From the NCBI RefSeq assembly GCF_000004825.1, contig NW_008805086.1, positions 124,001 through 188,000 on the forward strand: a stretch of 64,000 bases of DNA. The letters run 5' to 3'. Source of the stretch: Heterostelium album PN500. Lineage: Eukaryota > Evosea > Eumycetozoa > Acytosteliales > Acytosteliaceae. The translations under genes and the position numbers were made by a program. How positions within the stretch are numbered: position 1 is the stretch's first letter; the number at the start of each line of letters is the position of its first letter. The notes beneath the pieces were generated by a model that searched no databases, was not told the DNA's origin, and saw only the letters and a list, made by a program, of their open reading frames with translations. Positions 24,071 to 33,536 of the stretch are shown one piece after another.

Positions 24071-25448
24071 TTTTTTTTTATAAAGTTTAAAAACAATAAT
24101 TGAAAAAACTTTAAAAATTAAGATATTAAACTAAATAGAACGAATTATTTGAAAACAATATTTATTCTAAAAAAAAAAAAAGATATGAATAAAAGATAGA
24201 TAATTAGAATATAAAACAATTTTTAAAAAAAAAGTGAAAATTTTAATAAATTATTAGAGGTGAATCAAATGGTGTTGTTTTTACATAAAATTTAATGGCA
24301 GGATGTTAGTGGGATGCTAACGATCTTTTATTGTACACATTAGCTATTAGATTTAATAAGTTATTTACATCGATAATAGGAAGAATAAATAATAAAAGAA
24401 TAAATATTTTATATATGAATTTCTTAAAGTCATAGAATATCAAGACTATCAGATTGTTCCTCTCTTTTTCTTTTTGTAACATGTAGTAACTCCATCTTGT
24501 TTCTAATCTCTAGTGATGGGAACTGAGTGTCCAATTCTTTGAGTCTGTTTTTGTTTTGTTTTTAATTAAATAATATTAAACAATAAAAATATTAATAGTT
24601 AGTTAAAAAATAAAAATACATCAATTGGTAAAATTATCCATCTAACAGGTTTGAAATCTTTATAGTTGTTTTGTTTAGTTGGTTGTTGTTTTTAATATTG
24701 TTGTAGTTATTGGCAACAAAGTTAATAATAATAAAGGATTGAAATATATATAAGAAAATCAAATAATAAAACAATTACATTATTCTTTCTAAAAAGTTAT
24801 CTTTATTTATAATATGTGTGTTATTGTTACTGCCAAGATATGTTTGGATAAACAAACTTGATATTTATTATTAGTTAATTATATTTATTTATTTTTAGAA
24901 TAAGAATATTTTACAAAAAATATAATAATGATTTGATTTGATTTGATTTGTTGTTTTAAAATATATTGATTCTTAAAATATAACAACTATTTATAATAAA
25001 TAATTATCAGAATCAATTTAACAATATTTATTTTAATTATTATTTAATGATTTTATTTTATTTGTAAATTAAGAATTTTTGTTTAATCACAACAAATAAT
25101 AACGACAAAAAAATCAATTATATTAAATTTCATATTTATATGAGTGTCAGCATATGAGTGTAGCTGTTCAGATATTGATTTTTACTTTTTAAAGTGGATA
25201 TATAGTATTGATTTAAGTTTATTGTTAATCCATTTTTTCAACAATAAATTTAATATTAATTTCATTTTAAAATGGAAACATGATAACAACATCAACATCA
25301 TATCAATATCAACCAATTGTGTTATATTTTATTTATAATAATCATTGTTTACAAATAATTTTTGCAAATAAAAATTGGCAATGGATAATAATTGTTAAAT
25401 CCCAACCAATAGAAATGTTTTTTGTTTAATGGATATGAATAATCATGA
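24071..25448. other. Intergenic region with one exon-like segment
   Basis: AT-rich throughout. Apart from the exon-like stretch at 24430-24544 (listed separately) I see no coding frame. A short inverted repeat, GTTAG/CTAAC, lies near 24307-24323. Confidence 0.5.
24430..24643 (-). CDS. Possible micro-gene of about 46 codons, frame uncertain
   Basis: On the minus strand 24430-24544 is open and protein-like (LKELDTQFPSLEIRNKMELL, then HVTKRKREEQSDSLDIL, stop), with a CAG acceptor at its 5' edge. Upstream at 24643 an ATG opens MDNFTN and is followed by a GTATTT donor at about 24621, giving a plausible 76-bp intron. As given, the first exon meets a TGA one codon before the donor; the frames would agree only if the assembly lacks one base there. 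This may be an assembly error, a decayed gene or chance. The protein would be small, basic and helical. No family was recognised. Confidence 0.3.
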
Positions 25449-26572
25449 TTAAATAAATATTAATTCATGACGATCAGTAATATTTGTATTTGGAATATCT
25501 AATACAATTTTTTCTTCAATTATATCATATCCAATTAATCTTGAAGCATTTGAAGGTAAGGAATTTACTTCTTTTTTAACCAACATATAGACTGTATTAT
25601 TATAAACTCCCCCAGAAATAAAATCAACTTGATAGTCTGCTAGAACCTTAAAGCTATATGCACCAGTTAATACATCTAAAGTTATAATTGCACCTTTGAA
25701 GTATGCTTGCATCACAGTTGGTTCTCCAGGTCCAATTAGTGTACCATTTGGTAGTAAGATTGTAGTTGATATGGTGTATCCTATTCCACTTGGGAATTTT
25801 GTAATATCAAGTGTCTTTACAACTGATTGACTCGTTAAATCAATTGTGAATAAATAGGCACATCCACTCCAGAATCCACAAGCCAATGTAGTTTCACCAT
25901 AATCTATCCTGATGTCTTCGAGGTCATTATCTTCAACAATATATTGTCCTGGACCACCAACCATAACATATGCCAATTGGTTAATGGGATCGATTTTAAT
26001 CTGAGTATAGGTGTATGATACAGCTGGAAAATTAATTTGAGGTAGAGATACACTGAAACCAGTTGGTGAACCATCGGCCAAATTGAATGCTTCGAATTTC
26101 GAGGTTCCATCATTTGCATATGATACTGCAAAGAATTGACTTTGGTTGACTGCTGATATATCTCTGCTAAATTCCATAGATAGAGGTATGATCCCGATCC
26201 AATGGGCAAATTGAATGCCGATGTTGTAGATTTCGCTTGTAAATCGTAATGATAGAGTGTACAGTTTTGAACAGATCCATTATCCCATATATTACCAGTC
26301 ATAAACACAACCTCTGATGGTGTCAACAGCAGAGTATCGACAATAGATAGTTCTGTGAATGCAGGGTCATTATTAACTATTACAGTAATCTCTCCTGTGA
26401 ATTGATCGTAGATTGAAACTGTTAATCCCATTGAATAGAAATCACCAATTACATAGATTGTTGGTTGGGATGATGTTGCTTTAACACCTTTATCAATAAA
26501 ATCAACAATTCTAATTGATAATGTTAGTGATATAAGTGATAGTAATAATACTAAAATAGATAATTTGATCAT
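25449..26572 (-). pseudogene. Secreted protein gene with one frame break
   Basis: The gene starts at 26572 with a clear signal peptide (MIKLSILVLLLSLISLTLS) and continues as a beta-strand-rich chain to about 26190. The same kind of sequence then goes on in another frame from about 26185 to the stop at 25449. Both halves have similar composition and repeating patterns (IYVIGDFYSMG and LYHYDLQAKST, then AYLFTIDLTSQSVVKTLDI and IITLDVLTGAYSFKVL). These resemble blades of an extracellular beta-propeller of WD/NHL/PQQ-like style. Together they would be about 370 residues. Frame continuity is lost inside the CTCTATCTATGG stretch at 26179-26191. Either a recent mutation has inactivated the gene or the assembly has an indel. 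Function unknown. Confidence 0.65.
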
Positions 26573-26880
26573 TTTATGATAATGAATTGTAGTTTATTGA
26601 GCTGAATTAATATAAGTGAGTTCAAAAAATTAAATAAAAAGTAAAAAAATGAGGAATAAAGCCTTTGGTTGTAAAAACTATTCCAAAAACATTTCATAAA
26701 TGATCACACTACTACAAAATATCTTTAAATTTTTCACCCCTCATTTTCCATAAGTTGTATCAACAGACATGCCAACAATAGATCATCAACTACTACCATC
26801 GACCACGAAGATTATAGTTAATATTCAGCAACACTTGTACATTTCCTTTTAACTTTAATAAAGTTTATAAGATACCAATA
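26573..26880. other. Intergenic region
   Basis: This separates the minus-strand secreted-protein gene from plus-strand relics. No coding frame is supported. Confidence 0.45.
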
Positions 26881-28000
26881 ATTGGTGGTAATTCGGATAT
26901 ATCTAGTCCGTATCCAATGATATAATCACAATTCTTATATCTAATAATATCCTCCTATTCTGTAAGGGGTACCCCAGTTAGTGGAAACAATGTAACATTC
27001 GAAATATATGATGGAACTTCAAGTGCATATGGATTCAATGCTCAAGTACAAATTCAAGTAGACAAAGAAATTATCGGGGTCAGTGTTGATGGTTCTATTT
27101 ACAATTGTATATAATTTGATACCAAAATATTAATATTAAATAATGTTTAATATTTATATAAATTATCTAATCTTTGATTAAACAAATAATTTAGCTCCTA
27201 ATATAAGGGATGTAATTCAAGGAGATGAATCAAATTACAATATTAGGAAGTGATTTTGGTAACAAATTAAAACAGTTGAAAATTTCAATTTGTGATATAC
27301 AACTAAGAGTTACATATGTTTTTCTTGGGACAGTTACTGTAAATTCAACGGGTTTAGAAAAGGAATTCGCATATGCTGGATTAAAGAAGGTGCAAGTATC
27401 TCTGGTTGATTATGCAAATGGACACTTGGATGATTAAAGTAACTTCATTATCAATAGAAAATTTTAATGGAGATGAAATTTTATATAATATCAATCCAGT
27501 AAAAAATTTAACAGGAATTTTATTTGTTAAAAAATTGATGGGAATCGTAGAATATTATTTCCACAATTTTCAATATTAAATAAAACAGCTGTAAATATAA
27601 CATTCACCCCAATATGTTGATACATTGTATAATAATTATTCTATGGCAGGAATATATAATGATGAAACAAATGATGAAATAAAAAGGTGTCCTTTATTAA
27701 ATCTTCGATGCCACTGAGTGGAGGTCAAATAACTATTTCTGGTCCTCATTTGAAAACATATTATCTGACTATTGAGGATGACCAAGGTGGTTTTCTAGAG
27801 TATTCTTTTAATTATCAAATTAAAATAATATTTTTAATATCATTATCACAAAGATATTAATTGATTGTTTCGGATAGCTATCCATTTTGGTTTCAATTTC
27901 AATTGTTAATAATCTTTGTATTGGAGAATGTCGATTTAAATCAAGTGATTCTGTAATATGTAAGATTACAGCTCTAGATCCACTTAGAAAGATAATCTAA
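26881..28000 (+). pseudogene. IPT/TIG-domain receptor relic (tgr-like)
   Basis: Plus-strand pieces in changing frames resemble the repeated IPT/TIG immunoglobulin-like modules of Dictyostelium tiger (tgr) cell-surface proteins. They include TPVSGGNNVTFEIYDGTSSA near 26970, PNIRDVIQGDESN near 27200, a piece ending GLKKVQVSLVDYANG at 27380-27420, MPLSGGQITISGPHLKTYYL at about 27708-27770, and VNNLCIGECRFKSSDSVICK at about 27905-27965. The P-x-S-GG-x-ITI-x-G pattern opens a typical TIG strand pair. No start, signal peptide or membrane anchor survives and stops are frequent, so this is a decayed copy. In Dictyostelium the intact family mediates cell adhesion and allorecognition and includes many pseudogenes. 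The family assignment is motif-based. Confidence 0.6.
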
Positions 28001-28004
28001 TATA

Positions 28005-29340
28005 TGTGTAGAGATCGGAATGGTATGCATACTTAACGATACCGATGTTCAGTAGATACACGAGGTATATTACCTTTGAACAAAAAATTCAGAATGGCCA
28101 TGTTCATTTCCAATCCGACTTCACGAACGGTCTCTTTCGATTGCATTATGATCTCTAAAATAAACCCATTTTCTCACCATTTTGTCTGGTGTGATAACAA
28201 ACGCTTGTAATGATCCATTATACCGTTATCAATGATATATTGTGTGATGATCGTCGCCACCGAGCACTCTAACAATTACCAGCAGTGATTTTCTTATTAT
28301 ACTTATCGAGTCGCACGTTAGGTATTCCATTAGCTTTCCAATACAATTCAGTTGAATGAAACAATCGCAATCTCAGAGCTGAGGAAATGGATGATCGTTG
28401 AAACTATTCGTTAGATTGTAGAGTATTGTCAATACATGCTCCAATGTACTCTCGATTTTCGAATGATAGAGGCATTCTAATACTAAAGGTATGATTGGTT
28501 CGACCTTTTTGTTATATATATATATAAAGGTGGTAGAGGCACCATTGTAATACATTAATAAATAAAAAAGATATACTAAAACAAACAAAACATACATACC
28601 AAATCTTTAGGCAAGGGATGTATCGTTATCTCTTTGAAATACCACATGCAATAGTCAATGACCGATCGATGATACTGCGATTTCTTAAAAACTTTGATGA
28701 CACTATATACAACATGTCTATATCTTTCCACACTTGCCAAAGGTTGCTACCATATTACCAAAACACCTGATCACTTCTTCATGAACAAGTCTATCATTGT
28801 TTATATCTAACACATTGATTAAACTTGATAAACATTACATAAAATCATTATGTATATACTGAACAAACTGTGCTAAGAGTAGTTGTAGCTATACTTACAT
28901 TGGTATTGCATCATTACTATTATATAATAGTCGACAAAAATCATTATCCAATGAAGCAATCTAATAAAAATCTAATTAATTTTATCCTAGCTAATGATAT
29001 CACCTCTTTGTTAACTATATAAAATCGGTAAATATTTCCTCTGCGAATACAGATGAAACATCAAGACAAAACTTAAACAAAAAAAACTATTAATATCTAA
29101 TAAATGGTACAACAATAATATTGATCTAAACAACCTACTTTTGATCGATGTACTATATTTAATAATAAGGGAACCATTAAAAGTCGAAAGGTTTCACCAT
29201 GATAATCAATAAACTCTCTGATGGTCCTATAATTAGAACATATTACCTTCAATTGCTTTTCCGAGTATAAGATCATCATCTGAATGCAGTTGTAAAACCA
29301 ACTGTGGTATGTCAACTGACATCTCTTCTGAAAACATTGC
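28005..29340 (-). pseudogene. Importin-alpha-like (armadillo) relic
   Basis: On the minus strand, pieces in several frames read like armadillo repeats in order. From about 29338: MFSEEMSVDIPQLVLQLHSD and ending DDDLILGKAIEG, then IREFIDYHGETFRLLMVPLL. Near 28800: VLDINNDRLVHEEVIRCFGN. At about 28380-28490: LECLYHSKIESTLEHVLTIL and ending LYNLTNSFNDHP. Near 28180-28320: SIIRKSLLVIVRVLGGDDHH followed by NGSLQAFVITPDKMVRK. The last piece strongly recalls the importin-alpha repeat that reads 'VGNIVTGDD-Q' then 'ALP-LL-LL', followed by 'IRKEACW'. Stops and broken splice sites make it non-functional as it stands. Another ARM-repeat protein remains possible. Confidence 0.45.
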
Positions 29341-29472
29341 TATATTATAATATTAGAGGTTTGTGCAGCTGCGATCAACCAAAAGAGTGACCTTGAAATT
29401 CAAAATGTTTTTTTAAAAAAAAAAAAAACTAATCTATCTGATGTTATTATTGATGGTGAATCTCCATGTTTC

Positions 29473-29968
29473 ATATTTTTTTTTTTATTTTTTTTTTTAA
29501 TTTATCCTTGTACTAACATTACTTGTGTATGGCTTTGCACGCGTTGGCAATTGGTGCTATATTGTGGCTCTATTCAAACACAATGTTGACGTTAGTCGTT
29601 TGCCATTGAGTCTACGTTGCCGGATAGAATTCATCTCAGACTTTACCCAGCTAAAAAAAGAGATGTTTCGAGGGTTCCCCCTTTGGAGCCTCTGATTCCC
29701 TCGACAGCTCCTGTTGTTGCTCCTGCTCCTGGTGGCGTTGGTGCTGTTGTTCCCGCCGCTGACCCCACTGGTTCTCAAGCCTCTGATGACAGCAATTCTT
29801 CTGGTATGAATTTTTTTTTTTTTAAATTATCCTTGTACTACCATTACTGATAGTAAGTGTAAGTGTTTTAAACACGTACCCGCTTAGAATTCTTAACCTG
29901 CTAGTTCGTGTTTAATATTATATTTACATTCTCACACAGGCCGTGAGAAATATAGCCATATTGGAGCC
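29473..29968. repeat. Repeat-derived block with GC-rich core
   Basis: Two near-identical 25-30-nt segments, each preceded by a long T-run, lie at about 29497-29526 and 29822-29851 (core TTATCCTTGTACTA then CATTACT). Read on the minus strand they look like two copies of one retroelement 3' end followed by an A-tail. Between them, 29527-29805 is unusually GC-rich for this window and stays partly open on the plus strand in two frames (VYGFARVGNWCYIVALFKHN, and a Pro/Ala/Val-rich stretch ending DPTGSQASDDSNSS). This looks like a fragment of mobile-element coding DNA, possibly ORF1-like. Family not identified. Confidence 0.45.
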
Positions 29969-29982
29969 TAGCCACAGGTGGC
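29969..29982. repeat. Left target-site duplication of the LINE
   Basis: The 14-nt sequence TAGCCACAGGTGGC is repeated exactly at 31358-31371. It sits directly beside the element's T-run (the A-tail on the minus strand). It contains the short inverted repeat GCCAC-AG-GTGGC. Confidence 0.9.
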
Positions 29983-31357
29983 TTTTTTTTTATAATAACT
30001 AAAGTGGTATACATGTTTTATTAAAAGTTGTATTAAAAGGATGGATTTACCATCAAGTTTTTTTCGTAGTCTATTTTTTTTCTTTTTAGTTGTTGGTTGA
30101 TTTAATTAATTAGTTGGCATGTTGGGAAGAGAGTTAATTTCATTTACTTGATTAGTTGGCTGGTGTTGGAGTGTTGTTTATTAATTTTAGAATGTTTCTG
30201 TGGATATCGAAGTCGGATATAATAGATTGGTTGGAGAAATCGAGTATTTTGTCATCTTGACTGAATAGAATTGAACTGACATGTTTCCAAATGTTGTGGT
30301 AGATGATCGCTGTTAGGTCTGATGATTCATCGCAGAGGTAGAAGTGAGTAGTAGATTTTTCCAGTGACCATTCGTCTTCGTAGTTGGCAATTTGTAGATG
30401 TTGTGTGATGTGTTTGAGGTTGAATTTGTTTAGGATGACTCGACAATTAAAGAAATAATGTGTGTGTGGGTCAAAGTCATTTGCTGAACATAGTTTACAA
30501 CTGTCTTGTTTGATGTATGCCATACCAGGAAGTGATCTTGAGAAGAATCTGAATACTGTGTTTCTACCTCTGTGGTGTTTGATGGAGTTAATGTAGTAGA
30601 AGATGTTTCGGGTTGATGTAAAGTCTATTTTGGTGGGGGGAAGAGATAGTTGGAATTGACCTGATGTAAGTACTGGTTTGTGGTGATGGTTGATAAGGTT
30701 GTGGTATATGAGTTTAAGTGGTAGTGGTTCGTCATTACTCAATATTGGTTTCATTTGATGTGGAGGTAATTTCATGATTGGTCTGAATTGTTGCCAAAGA
30801 AGGATGGAATGTTTGAGTGTAGGTGAGGTTATCTTGTTATGTCTGATCTGGTTACGCCAGCTTTGGTAGTATGGGGAATAGACATCTTGATTTGCAATTA
30901 CTCTATTTAGTATCCAAATGTGTTGAGCGTCATTTCGTAGTTTCATATCCCACAATGAAATGCCACCATTTTTCCAATGATGTACTGCTCTGGAGAGTGT
31001 CATTGTATTCTTAAATGATTTTGCATCTTCGAAAGGTCTGAGATTGGATGACCATAGGAACCAAGTGATTATTTTGTTGAGTGATTTGATATCTGATTCT
31101 GTGAATTTGTCAAGGTACATGTGGTAAGAGAGTTTTGATAGTGTGTATGACTTGAGTATTGACATTTTAGTCCTTAGGGTTGTGCCAAACTTCTTCCATT
31201 TGATCAGTGATGATTTAACTTCGCTGACTATTGATGAAAGTGAATGATGTAATCCTTCGGAGTTAAAGAAAAGACCGAGATATCTTTCGTTGACAATTGA
31301 CTTTGGTATTCTTGTGTCGCCTATGATCGGGGGGTGGTGAAGATGATCGCTACAAGG
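29983..31357 (-). mobile_element. 5'-truncated LINE (non-LTR retrotransposon) insertion
   Basis: The element is on the minus strand, about 1375 bp, and is bounded by perfect 14-bp direct repeats, with a nine-A tail at its 3' end (nine Ts at 29983-29991 on the plus strand). These are the hallmarks of target-primed reverse transcription. It keeps only the C-terminal part of ORF2 plus a 3' UTR of about 160 bp. Perfect duplications and an unbroken frame of about 400 codons suggest a recent insertion. Dictyostelid LINEs (TRE families) often integrate beside tRNA genes, but I see no tRNA here, so this may be another family or a non-targeted event. Confidence 0.9.
30152..31357 (-). CDS. LINE ORF2 C-terminal fragment (RT thumb, zf-RVT)
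   Basis: The minus-strand frame runs uninterrupted to the stop at 30152. A start codon available in the right flank at 31435 is host DNA, since the frame crosses the target-site duplication. Element-derived residues begin around CSDHLHHPPIIGDTRIPKS. The stretch YLGLFFNSEGLHHSLSS, then VKSSLIKWKKFG and MSILKSYTLSKLSYHMYL, is the conserved thumb/linker region that follows the reverse transcriptase in LINE ORF2. Near the end, CKLCSANDFDPHTHYFFNC is a zf-RVT type Cys/His motif. Catalytic RT and endonuclease domains are absent through 5' truncation, so this copy cannot mobilise itself. Confidence 0.88.
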   Translation of the reverse strand, partial: PCSDHLHHPPIIGDTRIPKSIVNERYLGLFFNSEGLHHSLSSIVSEVKSSLIKWKKFGTTLRTKMSILKSYTLSKLSYHMYLDKFTESDIKSLNKIITWFLWSSNLRPFEDAKSFKNTMTLSRAVHHWKNGGISLWDMKLRNDAQHIWILNRVIANQDVYSPYYQSWRNQIRHNKITSPTLKHSILLWQQFRPIMKLPPHQMKPILSNDEPLPLKLIYHNLINHHHKPVLTSGQFQLSLPPTKIDFTSTRNIFYYINSIKHHRGRNTVFRFFSRSLPGMAYIKQDSCKLCSANDFDPHTHYFFNCRVILNKFNLKHITQHLQIANYEDEWSLEKSTTHFYLCDESSDLTAIIYHNIWKHVSSILFSQDDKILDFSNQSIISDFDIHRNILKLINNTPTPAN

Positions 31358-31371
31358 TAGCCACAGGTGGC
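31358..31371. repeat. Right target-site duplication of the LINE
   Basis: Exact copy of the 14-nt sequence at 29969-29982. The pre-insertion site can be read as GGAGCC, one copy of the 14-mer, then AAAGAAAAATAGG. Confidence 0.9.
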
Positions 31372-31418
31372 AAAGAAAAATAGGATTTTGATAAAAAGGA
31401 ATGGTATCTATTCTCTCA

Positions 31419-31723
31419 TACTTTATTTTTCGCAAATTGAGATGTTTAATCTGCTAAAGAAAATGATGGAGTCTTCATGGTTTGTTGAGAGAACGGCCAC
31501 ACCCAATCCACAAATGGAAATATTATCTAATTAAATTTTTCAATTTTAACAAAAATCAAAATTAAGGGTTAATATTTGCAAAGTTTCTGATTTTTTTCCG
31601 AAACCATACCAATAAAATAAAATAGCAATAATACTTTATTATCGCAGATGGAAATGTTTAATTTGCTAAAGAAAATGATGGAGTCTTCATGGTTTGTTGA
31701 GAGAACGCGTTCGCCACACCCAA
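31419..31723 (+). repeat. Direct repeat pair with coding-like divergence
   Basis: Two copies of an 85-90-bp segment lie about 212 bp apart. A 43-nt core is identical (31453-31495 and 31665-31707). Around the core, differences fall almost only at third codon positions, or are Leu-synonymous, when read on the plus strand as SQ[IM]EMFNLLKKMMESS then WFVERT. This suggests duplicated coding DNA, either an exon of an old gene or part of a mobile element. The second copy has a short insertion (CGTT) before GCCACACCCAATC. No family was recognised. Confidence 0.6.
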
Positions 31724-31804
31724 TCTGAAAAACAAAAACTGTCTGCTCAAATAATGCACATAATATTTATAATATTTATTTTATTTGTTGTAAACATAAC
31801 TATC

Positions 31805-32082
31805 TTATTTAAAGCCAGCCATAGATAATAATGAACTTGTAGATTTATTAACCAAATTCATAAAAGGATTATTAGCAAAGACACCTTCACCTTTGACCAT
31901 CTCTTGTGAGATCATTTGATTAATTCCTTGTGTTTGACCGCCACTTAATACATTATTATTGTTTACAGATGAAATCGGTTGTGCCATACCAGTCATGTTG
32001 GCTATTTATTTATCATTAAAAGTTATAATTAATATTTCTCTTACATTGTACTTAAATAATTTTACTTACAAAATAAAGCCAT
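31805..32082 (-). CDS. Small unassigned protein of 69 residues, two exons
   Basis: Exon 1 is only 13 nt (32070-32082: MALF plus one base). The intron has a GTAAGT donor and an AAATAG acceptor, and exon 2 is 31805-32001. The joined protein starts MALFSNMTGMAQPISSVNNN and ends LLSMAGFK. It is Asn/Ser/Gly/Met-rich with little charge, and has no signal peptide. The next in-frame ATG (Met7, NMTG) lies in exon 2, but the tiny first exon gives a better start. Very short first exons holding the start codon are common in dictyostelid small genes. Function unknown. Confidence 0.6.
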
Positions 32083-32389
32083 TTTTTATTTTTATACTAA
32101 AATAAAGAGGTAGAATATATAAAATAGATTAATAGAAGTGTTTAGTAGTATAAATATTATTTATTTATAAGATAAAGTTTTATTTCTATTAAATGTAGAG
32201 CAAACAGTTCAATTTATATATAAATTTTGGCCTCTATCAATCATTTGTTAGCTTATATCAACTATCATCTTCATTCACCCTTCTCGATAAATCAAATCGT
32301 TTCATATACTGTCATTCTTTTATTGTTTTTCTTTGTAATTACCTTTTGTTTTTGAGAATTTCAACTTCGAATATCTAAACGATATAAAA
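32083..32389. other. Intergenic region
   Basis: AT-rich, between two minus-strand genes. It probably holds the promoter of the small gene on its left and the 3' end of the kinase gene on its right. No coding frame. Confidence 0.5.
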
Positions 32390-33253
32390 TTAATTTATCT
32401 TTACTGCATCGAAATGATTATTGGGTTTAACAATTCTATCTTGTGCTGCAACCACTTGAAGTTCATATTCACCCATCTCTTTGGTTGTCAGCATCACCTC
32501 GTAAACAGCTGCGGTAACATGCTCCAATGCATCTTTCAGTGATTCGCCTTTAAGAATATTTACAAGTAACAAACCACTAGTCAAGTCTCCGACTCCTACA
32601 GGCTGACGACTGCCAAAGTCAACGAGTGGTCGGCTAATGTGCCACGCATCACTGGCTGTCACCAGTAACATTTCAAAGCGATCCTCTTTGTAGCCTGCGT
32701 ATGCAAGATGCTTGACTAGTATCAATCGTGGACCGCGTGCTATTATACTGCGTGCTCCTGCAATGACCTCTTCTACGTTTGTCAGTCGTTGACCGGTCAG
32801 CTGATCCAACTCCAACAAGTTTGGCGCCATCATGTCGCTCGCTGCAACCGCTTGGCTCACAAAGAACTCTGCAACTCCAGGTGATACAATACAACCTTTT
32901 CCTGGGTGACCCATTACAGGATCGCAAAAGTAGATAGCGTTTGGATTAGCAGCTTTGACTCGGCGTACCACCTCGAGGATTTGACTGCCTTGGTCTGGCG
33001 AACCTATGTAACCACTGAGCACGGCATCGCACCGCTTCAGTTGATCTATATCCTCTATACCCTTGACAATATCCGTTAGATGGTTGGCAGGCATAACACA
33101 ACCAGTCCATTTTCCATATTGTGTGTGATTCGAAAACTGTACAGAGTTGAGCGGCCATACATTTACACCCATTCTACGCATAGGAAACTCTGACGCACTA
33201 TTTCCTGCATGACCAAAAACTACGTGTGATTGAATTGAAAGTATATTCTTCAT
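32390..33253 (-). CDS. Bacterial-type pyridoxal kinase (PdxY-like)
   Basis: An intronless 287-residue frame with no gaps relative to what I remember of enterobacterial PdxY, which has the same length. Long stretches match the bacterial enzyme, for example [48 protein letters not shown] and [12 protein letters not shown]. The ribokinase-fold motifs are present: substrate-side [20 protein letters not shown], the anion-hole/catalytic GVGDLTSG with the Asp base, and FCDPVMG. The enzyme phosphorylates pyridoxal to pyridoxal 5'-phosphate with ATP (B6 salvage). Third positions are richer in G and C than in flanking DNA. Neighbours on both sides are ordinary dictyostelid genes, so contamination is unlikely. 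The simplest reading is lateral transfer from a gammaproteobacterium, probably food bacteria. No targeting sequence, so cytosolic. Confidence 0.93.
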   Translation of the reverse strand: MKNILSIQSHVVFGHAGNSASEFPMRRMGVNVWPLNSVQFSNHTQYGKWTGCVMPANHLTDIVKGIEDIDQLKRCDAVLSGYIGSPDQGSQILEVVRRVKAANPNAIYFCDPVMGHPGKGCIVSPGVAEFFVSQAVAASDMMAPNLLELDQLTGQRLTNVEEVIAGARSIIARGPRLILVKHLAYAGYKEDRFEMLLVTASDAWHISRPLVDFGSRQPVGVGDLTSGLLLVNILKGESLKDALEHVTAAVYEVMLTTKEMGEYELQVVAAQDRIVKPNNHFDAVKIN

Positions 33254-33536
33254 CTATCTAGATACAACAAATAATGATTTTTAAATTGTAATAATGACAA
33301 CAAAATTAATATATTAAAAAAATATATTATAAAAGAATAAAAAAATTAAAAAAAAATTAAAAAAATTTGGTGTTTGTGTGGTGGGGTGATCTACTATTGT
33401 ATCTTTTTTGATTCGGTGTTGTGAAAGATCATTTTATCGTCATTGTTAATCTTTTAAATTAGTTTTCATTAGTAATAAAAATAATTATATTTATTAGTTA
33501 GTGTTAGATTTAATTAATAAATAAATAATAAATAAA

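Noticed and set aside
29617-29850. Plus-strand Pro/Ala-rich ORF as a host gene
   Set aside because: It is embedded between repeat motifs and T-runs, ends in a poly-Phe T-run, and has no promoter or splice context; treated as mobile-element-derived.
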